DNA of 64,000 nucleotides from an uncultured Sunxiuqinia sp. (GTDB taxonomy: Bacteria > Bacteroidota > Bacteroidia > Bacteroidales > Prolixibacteraceae). Under the pieces are notes generated by a model. It saw nothing but the letters and a program-made list of their open reading frames with translations, did no database searches and was not told where the DNA came from. Of the stretch, positions 17,311 to 24,965 are shown piece after piece (within the stretch, counting starts at the first letter, position 1; every line of letters begins with the position of its first letter). The DNA lies in contig NZ_CANLZV010000014.1 of NCBI RefSeq assembly GCF_947495665.1, positions 62,001-126,000 on the forward strand, given 5' to 3'. A program made the position numbers and the translations under genes.

Positions 17311-18138
17311 ATGAAAAAACTAACCTTTATTATTTCACTGCTGACGGTTCTAAACCTTAATGCCCAAACAATCGATGATTATCAACAAAAGTTAGAGGAA
17401 TGTTTCAATGCCGGAGATTATAAGTGCGCTGAAGAAAATGCATTGGCCTCAATTTCCTTGGCTGATAAAAACTATAATAAACTACATCTCCTCTACTCGA
17501 ATTTAGGAACAATTCAAAGGAGACTAGGAAAGATGGATGAAGCAATGACCTCATATAACAAAGCTTGTGAATTAAAATGCACTCCTTCAGTTTTGGCAAA
17601 CAGGGCTTCTCTAAAAAGGCAAATGGATGATTTAATAGGTTCTTTGGAGGATTACAACCAGGCTATCGCATTAAAGCCAACGAATGAAGAACTGCTAATT
17701 AATCGGTCATTTACCAAAAAACTGCTGGGTGATACTATCGGAGCAGAAAATGATTTAGTCCTAATCCTTCAGTTTGATCCCGATAATTATAAAGCATTTA
17801 CAAACCTTTTAAACATTAAAGTTTCCAAAGGTGAATACAAATATGCTTTAGAGAAATATGATGAGATGATAGCCAATCATCCCAACGAAGCTCTGCTATA
17901 TAATAACAGAGCTGATGTCCATCTGAAAATGAAAAATTATGACAATGCTTTTAAAGACATCAACATGTCAATAAAGATGGCAAAAGAGTATGACAACGCC
18001 TATGTAACAAGAGCTGAAATATTTTTGGCGACTGACAATAAGAGGAAAGCATTGAGAGATTTACAGGAAGCGGTCAAGCTGGGAAACAAAACTCAACATG
18101 TCCAGGAATTAATTAAAGAATGCAATAAAAAAAAATGA
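17311..18138 (+). CDS. Secreted tetratricopeptide-repeat protein
   Basis: 275-residue protein with a signal peptide (MKKLTFIISLLTVLNLNAQ) and about six TPR-like helix pairs through most of the chain, for example YNKACELKCTPSVLANRASLK, LEDYNQAIALKPTNEELLINR, and YDNAFKDINMSIKMAKEYDNA in shorter quoted parts. TPR units build protein-binding scaffolds; no catalytic motif is present. It ends with a lysine run. It is a separate AT-rich gene, 125 bases after the S41 gene and 97 bases before the MORN-repeat gene, with no sign of an operon. Role unknown. Confidence 0.85.
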   Translation: MKKLTFIISLLTVLNLNAQTIDDYQQKLEECFNAGDYKCAEENALASISLADKNYNKLHLLYSNLGTIQRRLGKMDEAMTSYNKACELKCTPSVLANRASLKRQMDDLIGSLEDYNQAIALKPTNEELLINRSFTKKLLGDTIGAENDLVLILQFDPDNYKAFTNLLNIKVSKGEYKYALEKYDEMIANHPNEALLYNNRADVHLKMKNYDNAFKDINMSIKMAKEYDNAYVTRAEIFLATDNKRKALRDLQEAVKLGNKTQHVQELIKECNKKK

Positions 18139-18235
18139 ATGACTATTGCATGCTGGAAATCTCATATAGGTTAAGAGGTGTGTCCTCCTAAGATTCCACA
18201 TCGTAAAAACGCTAAAGCAGATAAACAAGTAAATT

Positions 18236-18859
18236 ATGAAACGACCAGTCTTAGTTTTAAACCTAATTATTTATCTATTGCTATATGCATGCGGGCAAAA
18301 CAATCCGAAAGATGATTTAACCGGAACATGGGTATTAGCCAAAAAAGAAAATGCAATCAAATCTCAATCATCCATAATCCCTATATCGAAAAAGAAAGAT
18401 TCCGACAACAAAGAAAGTGAGCAAGAAACAATTATTCGATTCAACCCGAATTCAAGTGCGGACTTTAAACAAGGGAATCAATGTTTTAAAGCTAACTATT
18501 CCCACAAGGGCCATAAACTCACTCTCGGTTCAAACGAATTTAAAATTTTGAAACTTGATCCCGACAGTTTGATCCTGGTTGAAGAAAATCAGCTGATGCC
18601 CACAACTTATCATTATTTCAAATCAAACAAGGAGTTTGAAGCAGTGAATGAGCTTGAAAGTATCGAAGAAAAATACTCCAATGGACAATTAAAAACAAAA
18701 GGAGTTTATCTCAATGGATTTGAAGAAGGCTTATGGGAAGAGTGGTTTGAAAACGGACAAAAGAAAAGCGAACGAAAATTTAAAGAAGGTATTCCTGCTG
18801 GAACCTGGAAAGAATGGGACGAAAGCGGCAAGCTGGTTCGCGAACAAAAGATGGACTAA
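18236..18859 (+). CDS. Lipoprotein with C-terminal MORN/YwqK-type repeats
   Basis: 207-residue lipoprotein (lipobox LLYAC, Cys19). The N-terminal part begins DDLTGTWVLAKKEN, which resembles lipocalin-like extracellular domains. The C-terminal 65 residues carry repeats of the form YSNGQLKTKGVYLNGFEEG, EWFENGQKKSERKFKEG and EWDESGKLVREQ, matching the YwqK/MORN repeat family. Such proteins are often annotated as YwqK-family antitoxins, but here no toxin partner is adjacent and the lipoprotein signal argues for a cell-envelope role. It is the last of three separate AT-rich genes in this accessory region. Confidence 0.8.
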   Translation: MKRPVLVLNLIIYLLLYACGQNNPKDDLTGTWVLAKKENAIKSQSSIIPISKKKDSDNKESEQETIIRFNPNSSADFKQGNQCFKANYSHKGHKLTLGSNEFKILKLDPDSLILVEENQLMPTTYHYFKSNKEFEAVNELESIEEKYSNGQLKTKGVYLNGFEEGLWEEWFENGQKKSERKFKEGIPAGTWKEWDESGKLVREQKMD

Positions 18860-18905
18860 CTACCACTAGCCTGAATTTCTTTTCTCCGACACACCATTCA
18901 AGCAA

Positions 18906-18961
18906 ACTTGTCCTTTGGACTTGATCCAAAAGAACGAAAAGATCAAGGCGGACGATGCTTT
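18906..18961. repeat. Dispersed intergenic repeat, copy B
   Basis: Partner of copy A at 15750-15806, direct orientation, about 95 percent alike by eye. It lies 47 bases after the MORN-repeat gene. Confidence 0.85.
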
Positions 18962-19052
18962 CAGCGAAATGGAGGAATTGAATGTTGACTGTTTCATGAG
19001 TTCGTACGTTCGTGTCTACGAGTGTTCGCGGGTAGGTGCAGGCTGCTCTTTT

Positions 19053-19096
19053 CTCCTCCTTGGAAACAAAGGAGGAGTGGCACCGGTTTACCGGTG
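19053..19096. repeat. Two adjacent hairpins
   Basis: First hairpin CTCCTCCTT / AAGGAGGAG with a seven-base loop (19053-19077), second CACCGG / CCGGTG with loop TTTA (19081-19096). There is no following T-run on either strand, so they do not look like ordinary terminators. Confidence 0.6.
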
Positions 19097-19248
19097 ACGA
19101 GGTGGTTTTGTTGTTAAGACTTCCGTATAAACGACGCTTCTCATTTCTCTTCCGATGAAAGGAAACCGAAACAGCGAAAATCCCAAAACCCTTGATTTTA
19201 CTGTCCCCTAGCCAGATCGGGCCCTCCACAGCCTCAATTGATGCTCCC

Positions 19249-19521
19249 ATCGGGCTAATTTTTCAATTCAATTGGCAATTTTTCCTTTCCCTTGGTCAAT
19301 TTTATGAATTCATTGGCTTCAATGACCTCCTCATTGGCCATTTTTTTGACTTCCCATGTGGGAATCGCTGCTCCCATTGGCCATTTTTCAAATTTAATCG
19401 GGGAAATTACCGATCCAACTGGCTATTCCTTTGATTTAATTGGTCGGGAAATGCGCCCCATTGGAAATTTCTCAACCCCAACTGGCAAACTTAAGCCGCC
19501 ACTTGCCTATTTCGGCAGGGA
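19249..19521. repeat. Phased degenerate tandem array, 21-base period, ATTGG anchor
   Basis: Anchors of the form A(T/C)(T/C)GG begin at 19249, 19271, 19291 (CTTGG), 19312, 19333, 19376, 19397, 19418, 19439, 19460 and 19481, and a weak one at about 19501. Most spacings are exactly 21; 19333 to 19376 is 43, or two units. Between anchors the sequence is variable, often T-rich. Frames through it stay open for stretches and give heptad-like peptides because 21 is a multiple of 3, but no domain is recognisable. Confidence 0.85.
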
Positions 19522-20020
19522 GAGACACCGATTACAAATGCGGTGCTAGTGGGTGAAGCTTACTGATTGGATAACGACGAGTCATCTGATCAGTCGCATC
19601 ACAAGCAAGCCTCCAATCCTATTTCATCCTTCGTTTGTTTTTCGTACAAACACCTGATTAGCAATATCAATTATTAGTGCTAATTTAACAGCACACTATG
19701 ACGATGGATGGATTACTGGAATGTTGGCATTCATGCGAAGTACATAACAGAAGAGAAACAACGGTTGCTAATACACTCTCCCTCGTCTTAGCGAAGCGGT
19801 GCCGAGGGGTAAACTGCTTGTCGTTTGTAACGACAATACACAGACCAACTGCATTGAAAAACAACAATGAATATCTTTTAATCAATTTACAGTGCGGCGC
19901 GGAACTATGCGGATGAAAAAGGATTTGTAAATGTGCCAAACAACATTGTAAAAGGAGTTACAAACTCAAAACAGCTCGCCCTAGTGACCGCTACGCTCAA
20001 ACAAGGGGGTAGAGCGGTTA

Positions 20021-20170
20021 ATCAAAATTATTGATGAGAAAATAGATTACATCCCTAATAATCCAGTTGAAGCAGGATTGGTTTTCAGAGCTGAAGATTA
20101 TTTGTATAGCAGTGCTGTGGACTATTCAGGCGGAAAAGGGGTATTGAATAATGTCATCGTTGTAAAGTAG
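20021..20170 (+). pseudogene. 3' remnant of a REP-associated (Y1-type) transposase
   Basis: Translates to a 49-residue C terminus ending at the TAG at 20168-20170. It contains KIDYIPNNPVEAGLV and AEDYLYSSAVDYSG, closely matching the conserved C-terminal segment (YIHxNPVxAGLV ... YxYSSAxxY) of IS200-like REP-associated tyrosine transposases. The catalytic HUH and Tyr parts are absent; sequence upstream is scrambled and carries palindromic debris. It is therefore a decayed fragment, not an active element. Confidence 0.82.
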
Positions 20171-20180
20171 CGTAGCGTCT

Positions 20181-20220
20181 AAAGGCCACGCGATACAATC
20201 GCGCGGCAGCGCGGGCGTCA
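20181..20220. repeat. GC-rich REP-like palindromic segment
   Basis: Directly after the transposase fragment: CGCGAT-aca-ATCGCG (20189-20203) followed by a GCGCGGCAGCGCG-type stretch. The G/C content contrasts with the AT-rich surroundings. Such palindromes are the usual partners of REP-associated transposases. Confidence 0.55.
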
Positions 20221-20235
20221 AATAAACGCAATTTC

Positions 20236-20300
20236 TTACGTCAAAATTACGCCATATTGTGACATTTAAATGACGTATTAATTTATTATACTTGACGTAA
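20236..20300. promoter_or_regulatory. Candidate operator with repeated TGACGTA words
   Basis: TTACGTCAA at 20236-20244 and its inverse TTGACGTAA at 20292-20300 form a perfect 9-base inverted repeat, with a further TGACGTA at 20271-20277 between them. All lie in the AT-rich leader of the XRE gene; a TACCTTTG word (20321-20328) that fits the -7 consensus follows. Autoregulation by the XRE protein is the obvious inference. Confidence 0.45.
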
Positions 20301-20358
20301 TATCTTTATAGCAGAGCTGTTACCTTTGTCTAAAATCAATCTCATTTATATCATAAAA

Positions 20359-20802
20359 ATGAATTCACATACTAGAATAAAACAACTAAGAGAAAGTAAA
20401 GGATTATCACAGGAAGAACTAAGTGAGAAAGCAGGACTTAGCTTACGGACAATACAAAGAATGGAGAATGGAGAAGGTGTACCCAGAGGGAGTACATTAA
20501 AAAATCTTGCTTCCTCTTTAGATGTGTCATCGGATTATTTTTCGAATCTTCCGCAAGAAAAAATAGATAAAATTCAGTCCGTTCCGAATAATCCAGACAG
20601 AATTAAGATTAGAATTCCTTGGTATCTTATAGGTTTTGCAATTATTGGTGGAGCATTGGGCTTTCTTGTTGGAATAATATTAATGTTTATGAAATTTACA
20701 TCTGATACTCAGCTGGAAGGGATATTAGCAATAACTATTTCTATTTTATTCGGAGCAATTGGTATGGTTATCGGAAATTATATAGAAAAGAAGAATCAAT
20801 AA
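20359..20802 (+). CDS. XRE-family HTH regulator with two membrane helices
   Basis: 147-residue protein. The N-terminal HTH domain (about residues 3-58) reads RIKQLRESKGLSQEELSEKAGLS with recognition helix SLRTIQRMENG. After a linker come two membrane helices, YLIGFAIIGGALGFLVGIIL and ILAITISILFGAIGMVIGNY, so the regulator is membrane-anchored. The frame is open 11 codons upstream from a TTG at 20326, but the ATG at 20359 gives the normal HTH N terminus. It is AT-rich and lies 14 bases before a thioredoxin-like lipoprotein gene, so the two are likely co-transcribed. Confidence 0.85.
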   Translation: MNSHTRIKQLRESKGLSQEELSEKAGLSLRTIQRMENGEGVPRGSTLKNLASSLDVSSDYFSNLPQEKIDKIQSVPNNPDRIKIRIPWYLIGFAIIGGALGFLVGIILMFMKFTSDTQLEGILAITISILFGAIGMVIGNYIEKKNQ

Positions 20803-20816
20803 AATAAACGCAATCA

Positions 20817-21317
20817 ATGCATTATATAAAAATTAAACGAATTGTACTTGCTTTCTTTTTTCTAATAACATGGAGTTGTACAGACAGAGAAGCAATAATA
20901 GATTCTTTAGAGACTGAAATTGACACACGTTCAATTCAGTTCAAATATGACAAATTTAGCGATGCTCAGAAAGAATCGGAAAAAATGAAAAGACCGTTAT
21001 TAATGTATTTTACCTCTGACGGTTGTGGCTGGTGCTTAAAAATGGAACGCGATGTCTTTTCAGACACAACATTGCAAAATTTTATAAATGAAAACTTCAT
21101 ATGCTCCAAAGTCTATTTAAAAAGACCAGCTGCCGTAATGAAAACTAAGGACTATAAAAAGTTAAACAAATCAAAACTTGACTTTATGGATTTATACCAT
21201 TTAGAGGCAGCTTTTCCTACCTTCGTAATTTTTGATACTAATAGCAAGCTAATAAAAAAGGAAAGTAAATATATGGATATTCAGGAATTTGTCCAATTTG
21301 CCAAAGACGGTTTATAA
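20817..21317 (+). CDS. Thioredoxin-fold lipoprotein (DUF255/thioredoxin-7-like)
   Basis: 166-residue lipoprotein with lipobox ITWSC (Cys21). The thioredoxin-like domain has the redox motif SDGCGWCLKM (Cys70 and Cys73), preceded by the strand RPLLMYFT and followed by the conserved FINENFICSKVYL strand; the cis-Pro is in AAFPTFVIFD. This matches the SoxW/DUF255-like group of periplasmic thioredoxins. It follows the membrane-anchored XRE gene closely, which suggests joint control. The first residues (MHYIKIKRIV) form a normal basic signal start. Substrate is unknown. Confidence 0.82.
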   Translation: MHYIKIKRIVLAFFFLITWSCTDREAIIDSLETEIDTRSIQFKYDKFSDAQKESEKMKRPLLMYFTSDGCGWCLKMERDVFSDTTLQNFINENFICSKVYLKRPAAVMKTKDYKKLNKSKLDFMDLYHLEAAFPTFVIFDTNSKLIKKESKYMDIQEFVQFAKDGL

Positions 21318-21435
21318 TGGATGACAAATAAACAACAACACACATCGAGTGGACGGCTGACGGACTAATAGTCCGCCAGTGCGCCTCTCACACCACCGCC
21401 CATTTGGCGTAGCTTTCAAAAGTTATCAACAGGTA

Positions 21436-23610
21436 TTAATTAAACCAATACGACAGTTTGACCACCAGTGCACGGTTGCGGGAGGTCCAGTCGCCGGTAA
21501 AGTAGTTGTCGGTATACACCACAAAAAAGTCGGACACCGGCGCATACCGCCATTGAAACCGCATATTCACATTCATGTTTTCAATCTGCTCGTTGTATTG
21601 CACAAAGCTGGAGAGAAAGACTTTATCCGAAAAGGTGACATCCAGCTTGGGGCCAACCAGCCACATACGGGTGGTTTCAAACGGGTCGGGCAAACGAATG
21701 TTGCTGTAGCTTAAGTTCATGGCAAAGTTCACATAGGGCTGAATGCGGTAGCCCACCATGCCTTCCAGCAAATCAATATCGCCATTAAAAAACTCCCCTT
21801 TGGTATAGGAACCCGACCACTTGAAGTTCTTCCGGTTGTCGGATTCGTATTCGAGCCAGCCCCCGCGGTAGCGGTATTCAGAACCTGCGGGCAAAAAAAC
21901 ATCATTTTGGTGGGTAGGGTCAAAATCCTGCTGAAGATGAACAAAGTAATCCAGGAAGCCGAACTTGGCTTTGGCCCGGCTCTCAAACTCAAACTGGTAA
22001 CCCAGGGTTTGCTGGTGATCGATCTTATCAAAATCGGTGTCGTAAAAGTTTTCACTTTCCACAAAAATACCATGCGCCACAATCTTCTTGTTTGGCACCC
22101 AGGTATAGTTGAAGGAAGGCCCCAGGAAGTTATAGCCCGTGCGCCGCACAAAGCCCACTTCGGCCCTGTAGTCGGCCCCTACACTGGTTTGAGACAGCCC
22201 AAAGCCAATGTTCCGGGTTTTGTATTCCAGCGATGCGCCTTGCGCGTATTGCCCCCGGCTGTGCTCTTCCTCATCAAAGGATTGATGATAAAAGAACTTG
22301 CCATTCCAGGTATTGTCGCGCGAGGCCAAATTGTAGTCGAGCCCGGCCACCCGGTTATAGTCCTGCACACCGCCCGGCTCGTTGATGTTTTCTTTGTTCA
22401 CCAAAATCACCCCCACACTTGAGCGGGCAAACAATTTGCGCTGCACCGAGGCCACCGCAAAATTCCGGGCGGGCAAAAAGGCCGTCTTTTCGGTTTGCAT
22501 ATCCATCAGCCCCAGCCGCCAGTTGTTATTCAGCTTGCCACTCAGCCGGGCACCAAACAATACCGGGGCATCCAGTCCAATGCGACGCGAGAAAAACGGC
22601 GTAACCACGTCGTAACCATAGCCGGCAAACAGATCGGAATTTTCGAGAAAGAATTGCCGTTTTTCAGGAAAGAACAATTCAAAGCGGTCCAGGTTGGTTA
22701 CCTGCTCGTCCACCTCAGCCTGCGCAAAATCAGGGTTATAGGTCAGGTCCAGGTTCATGGAAGTGGTTACGCCAATCTTGGCATCAAAACCAAAATCCTT
22801 GCGATAGTCGGCCTTGGTGCCCGCCTCATAATCTTTGGCCACCGAACCATACACATAAGGAATCAGCGAGAACATGGTTTTCGATTTGGGCAGGGGCTCT
22901 TCCCATTCCAACACGCCGGTATAGGCCAGCGAGGCCGTTGGGAACTGCCGGGGCACCGGAGCCCACGACGATTTTTCGTTGCGCTTCAAATCGAGCCGGC
23001 TAAAATTGACATACCAGCGGTCGGTTCCGGATTTAAACCGGATGGAGCGAAAAGGAATGCGCATTTCAGTCACCCAGCGGTCGTCGTAATGCACGGTTTT
23101 GGATTCCCACTTACAATCCCAATTCAGGTTAACCGCACTTCCATCGTACATGATCCCATCCCATTTGGCTCCGGAAGCGGATGCTCCAAACGAAAAGCCA
23201 TTGGTTTGATCCAGAAAAGTGTCAAAGAAAACCAGGAAGTTATCGTTGTTTCCAAAAACAAAATCGCGTCGAAAAGACTCCATGATTCGTTTGCCCGGAA
23301 TGGAATCGTAAAACGTAAAGCCCAGGTAAAAGGCTTTGTCATCGTAGGTCATCACCACTTCGGTTTGTGCGTCGGCCAAGCCCGTATCCACCGGAAGTAC
23401 CCGGGTAAAGTTATTGGCTTTGTCGGCCTTGTGCCAATCGGGCTCATCGATTTTCCCATCAATTTGAATGGGGCTTTGGGCTTTCCGGACTTGAAGGATG
23501 TAATCTTTGTTAAAGGTTGATTGAATGCTGTCGGGCTTCGATTTTTCGACACCCCAAACAGTACCGGCAAGGGCTTGCCAAAAGACAAACAGCAGCAGGA
23601 TCTTTTTCAT
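21436..23610 (-). CDS. DUF5916 outer-membrane protein with CBM9-like N-terminal domain
   Basis: Outer-membrane protein of 724 residues. The start at 23610 (MKKILLLFVFWQALAGTVWG) provides a signal peptide; the frame remains open 38 codons further but that part is not signal-like. Residues of about 40-230 form the carbohydrate-binding family 9-like domain (IQIDGKIDEPDWHKA, VVMTYDDKAFYLGFTFYD, VTEMRIPFRSIRF). The rest is a DUF5916 beta-barrel with FELFFPEKRQFFLENSDLF, FSRRIG and alternating aromatic strands up to the terminal LSYWFN, whose last Phe-Asn fits a barrel end. The strong hairpin at 23661-23705 separates it from the exporter operon upstream. Ligand and role are unknown. Confidence 0.88.
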   Translation of the reverse strand: MKKILLLFVFWQALAGTVWGVEKSKPDSIQSTFNKDYILQVRKAQSPIQIDGKIDEPDWHKADKANNFTRVLPVDTGLADAQTEVVMTYDDKAFYLGFTFYDSIPGKRIMESFRRDFVFGNNDNFLVFFDTFLDQTNGFSFGASASGAKWDGIMYDGSAVNLNWDCKWESKTVHYDDRWVTEMRIPFRSIRFKSGTDRWYVNFSRLDLKRNEKSSWAPVPRQFPTASLAYTGVLEWEEPLPKSKTMFSLIPYVYGSVAKDYEAGTKADYRKDFGFDAKIGVTTSMNLDLTYNPDFAQAEVDEQVTNLDRFELFFPEKRQFFLENSDLFAGYGYDVVTPFFSRRIGLDAPVLFGARLSGKLNNNWRLGLMDMQTEKTAFLPARNFAVASVQRKLFARSSVGVILVNKENINEPGGVQDYNRVAGLDYNLASRDNTWNGKFFYHQSFDEEEHSRGQYAQGASLEYKTRNIGFGLSQTSVGADYRAEVGFVRRTGYNFLGPSFNYTWVPNKKIVAHGIFVESENFYDTDFDKIDHQQTLGYQFEFESRAKAKFGFLDYFVHLQQDFDPTHQNDVFLPAGSEYRYRGGWLEYESDNRKNFKWSGSYTKGEFFNGDIDLLEGMVGYRIQPYVNFAMNLSYSNIRLPDPFETTRMWLVGPKLDVTFSDKVFLSSFVQYNEQIENMNVNMRFQWRYAPVSDFFVVYTDNYFTGDWTSRNRALVVKLSYWFN

Positions 23611-23660
23611 TACGTTAGGTTTACAGGTTCGTTTAGCATCGTAAATGTACAAAAAACAAA

Positions 23661-23705
23661 CAAGTCCGAATCGAATTATAAATGGTATAATTTGATTCGG
23701 ACTTG
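23661..23705 (-). terminator. Terminator of the exporter operon
   Basis: A 20-base stem (CAAGTCCGAATC followed by G and AATTATA, pairing with TATAATT, T and GATTCGGACTTG, one G-T wobble) with loop AATGG. On the minus strand TTTGTTTTTTG follows. It is just after the last gene of the adaptor/permease/TolC operon. Confidence 0.88.
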
Positions 23706-23727
23706 AACACCAAACGATCAGCAATCG

Positions 23728-24960
23728 CTAAAGCATATCTTCAGGCGGATGCATCAAAATGCGGTCGCCTTCCTGCAGACCTTCCAGCACCACGGTCATG
23801 CCTTTGTTTTCGGCTCCCAGCACAACGGGTTGCTTGGTCACTTTTCCGCCATGTCTCACAAAAACAACCTTTTGCAGGCTGTCGCTAAAAACAGCTTCCA
23901 ACGGAATAACGGGCTGATCACTGTAATGATCAACAATAATATGATTGGAACAGGTCATGCCGGGTTTTAAGTCCTCATCACTCTCATTTAAGCGAATGAC
24001 CACTTTAAACACCTTCATGTCAAAGCCCTGATGATCTTCACCGATGGAGGCAATGTAAACCACTTCGCCGGTATACGATTTATCCGGCAAGGCATCGAGG
24101 GTAATATTTACGCTGTCGCCTTTGCTGATTTTTGCTATGTCAATTTCCTTGACATAGGTTTCGGAAATCACCGTAGACATGTCCGGCAAGGTAGCCAGCA
24201 AGGGACGAAAAATACTGATCTCATCGTCCTTTGAGAACTTCCGTCCGTTCCATGAAGTCCCAAACATCACAATTCCGTCCTCCGGCGTAGTTATCCGGGT
24301 TGCTACAATGGCTTTCTGATAGCGGCCAATCAAGTCATTCAGGCGCTCCAGGCGTTTTTCATGCCGCTGAACCTGCATCTTGCGCCGGTTTTGCTCCAGC
24401 TGGTAGTCCCGGCGTTTCTTTTCAACCGCAATTTCGGCCTTTTGATAGGCCATCTGCGTTTTTCGCTGGTAGGCCTCCGATTCGTACTTGGATTGCTCCA
24501 AATCAATTTTATTGTATTCCAGATCCAGCAAGGCATTAGTAATTCCTTCGCGAAGCTGGGTCAGCCGGACGGTACTGTCGATGCGCGCATTTTTCAAATC
24601 GGCATCCACCTTTTCCTTTTCCTGCATCCGGTCCCGCATCTGGCTCGATATTTCAGTTTGATCCAGCTGCGCAATATAATCGCCCTTCTTCACGATCTTG
24701 CCTTCCTCTACCAAATCCACAATCTTCACCTGATAAATTCGCAATTCACGATCACGCATCGCCATGGGCATGTTGATTTCAGTGGCTTTTTCGCCCTTCA
24801 CTTCGCCCACACTTTCAATGACGGCATCCAAACTTCCATTTCTTACCAAATAGCTTTTGCCACCCGACATCACCGTTTCTTCCAAAATAAAGAACAGCGC
24901 GATCAGCAACACCACCAAGACAGGAATCCCTCTTATCAATAATTTCTTATGCTTCTTCAT
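23728..24960 (-). CDS. HlyD-family periplasmic adaptor (second adaptor of operon)
   Basis: 410-residue membrane-fusion protein linking an inner-membrane transporter to TolC. An N-terminal membrane helix (PVLVVLLIALFFIL, about residues 14-27) is followed by the half-lipoyl/barrel entry KKGDYIAQLDQTEI, a long alpha-hairpin coiled coil (about 100-215, with LEYNKIDLEQSKYE and KRRDYQLEQNRRK), the return ITTPEDGIVMFG and the beta-barrel part with DKSYTGEVVYIAS and PGMTCSNHI. It is the fourth and last gene of the operon, 5 bases after tolC. It is a paralogue of the adaptor at 27826-29229. Confidence 0.9.
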   Translation of the reverse strand: MKKHKKLLIRGIPVLVVLLIALFFILEETVMSGGKSYLVRNGSLDAVIESVGEVKGEKATEINMPMAMRDRELRIYQVKIVDLVEEGKIVKKGDYIAQLDQTEISSQMRDRMQEKEKVDADLKNARIDSTVRLTQLREGITNALLDLEYNKIDLEQSKYESEAYQRKTQMAYQKAEIAVEKKRRDYQLEQNRRKMQVQRHEKRLERLNDLIGRYQKAIVATRITTPEDGIVMFGTSWNGRKFSKDDEISIFRPLLATLPDMSTVISETYVKEIDIAKISKGDSVNITLDALPDKSYTGEVVYIASIGEDHQGFDMKVFKVVIRLNESDEDLKPGMTCSNHIIVDHYSDQPVIPLEAVFSDSLQKVVFVRHGGKVTKQPVVLGAENKGMTVVLEGLQEGDRILMHPPEDML

Positions 24961-24965
24961 GTCTC

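Larger units (their letters stand above)
18860..20020. other. Repeat-rich region without a convincing gene
   Basis: Between the MORN gene and the transposase remnant. It contains dispersed repeat copy B, two adjacent hairpins (19053-19096), the 21-base phased array (19249-19521) and, around 19785-20020, sequence with short G/C palindromes such as CCCTCG...CGAGGG that looks like REP-type debris. Several open frames exist but none has a recognisable domain or stable coding signal. Confidence 0.5.

Noticed and set aside
19192-19549. Two overlapping frames in the phased array as possible protein genes
   Set aside because: They stay open because the period is a multiple of three; no start context, signal or domain was seen, and the pattern is conserved at nucleotide rather than amino-acid level.
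20326-20358. Upstream TTG start for the XRE gene
   Set aside because: Overlaps the probable -7 element TACCTTTG, and the ATG at 20359 gives the normal HTH N terminus.
22495-23520. 341-codon plus-strand frame
   Set aside because: Lies wholly antisense to the DUF5916 gene, whose domains are clear; a shadow frame.
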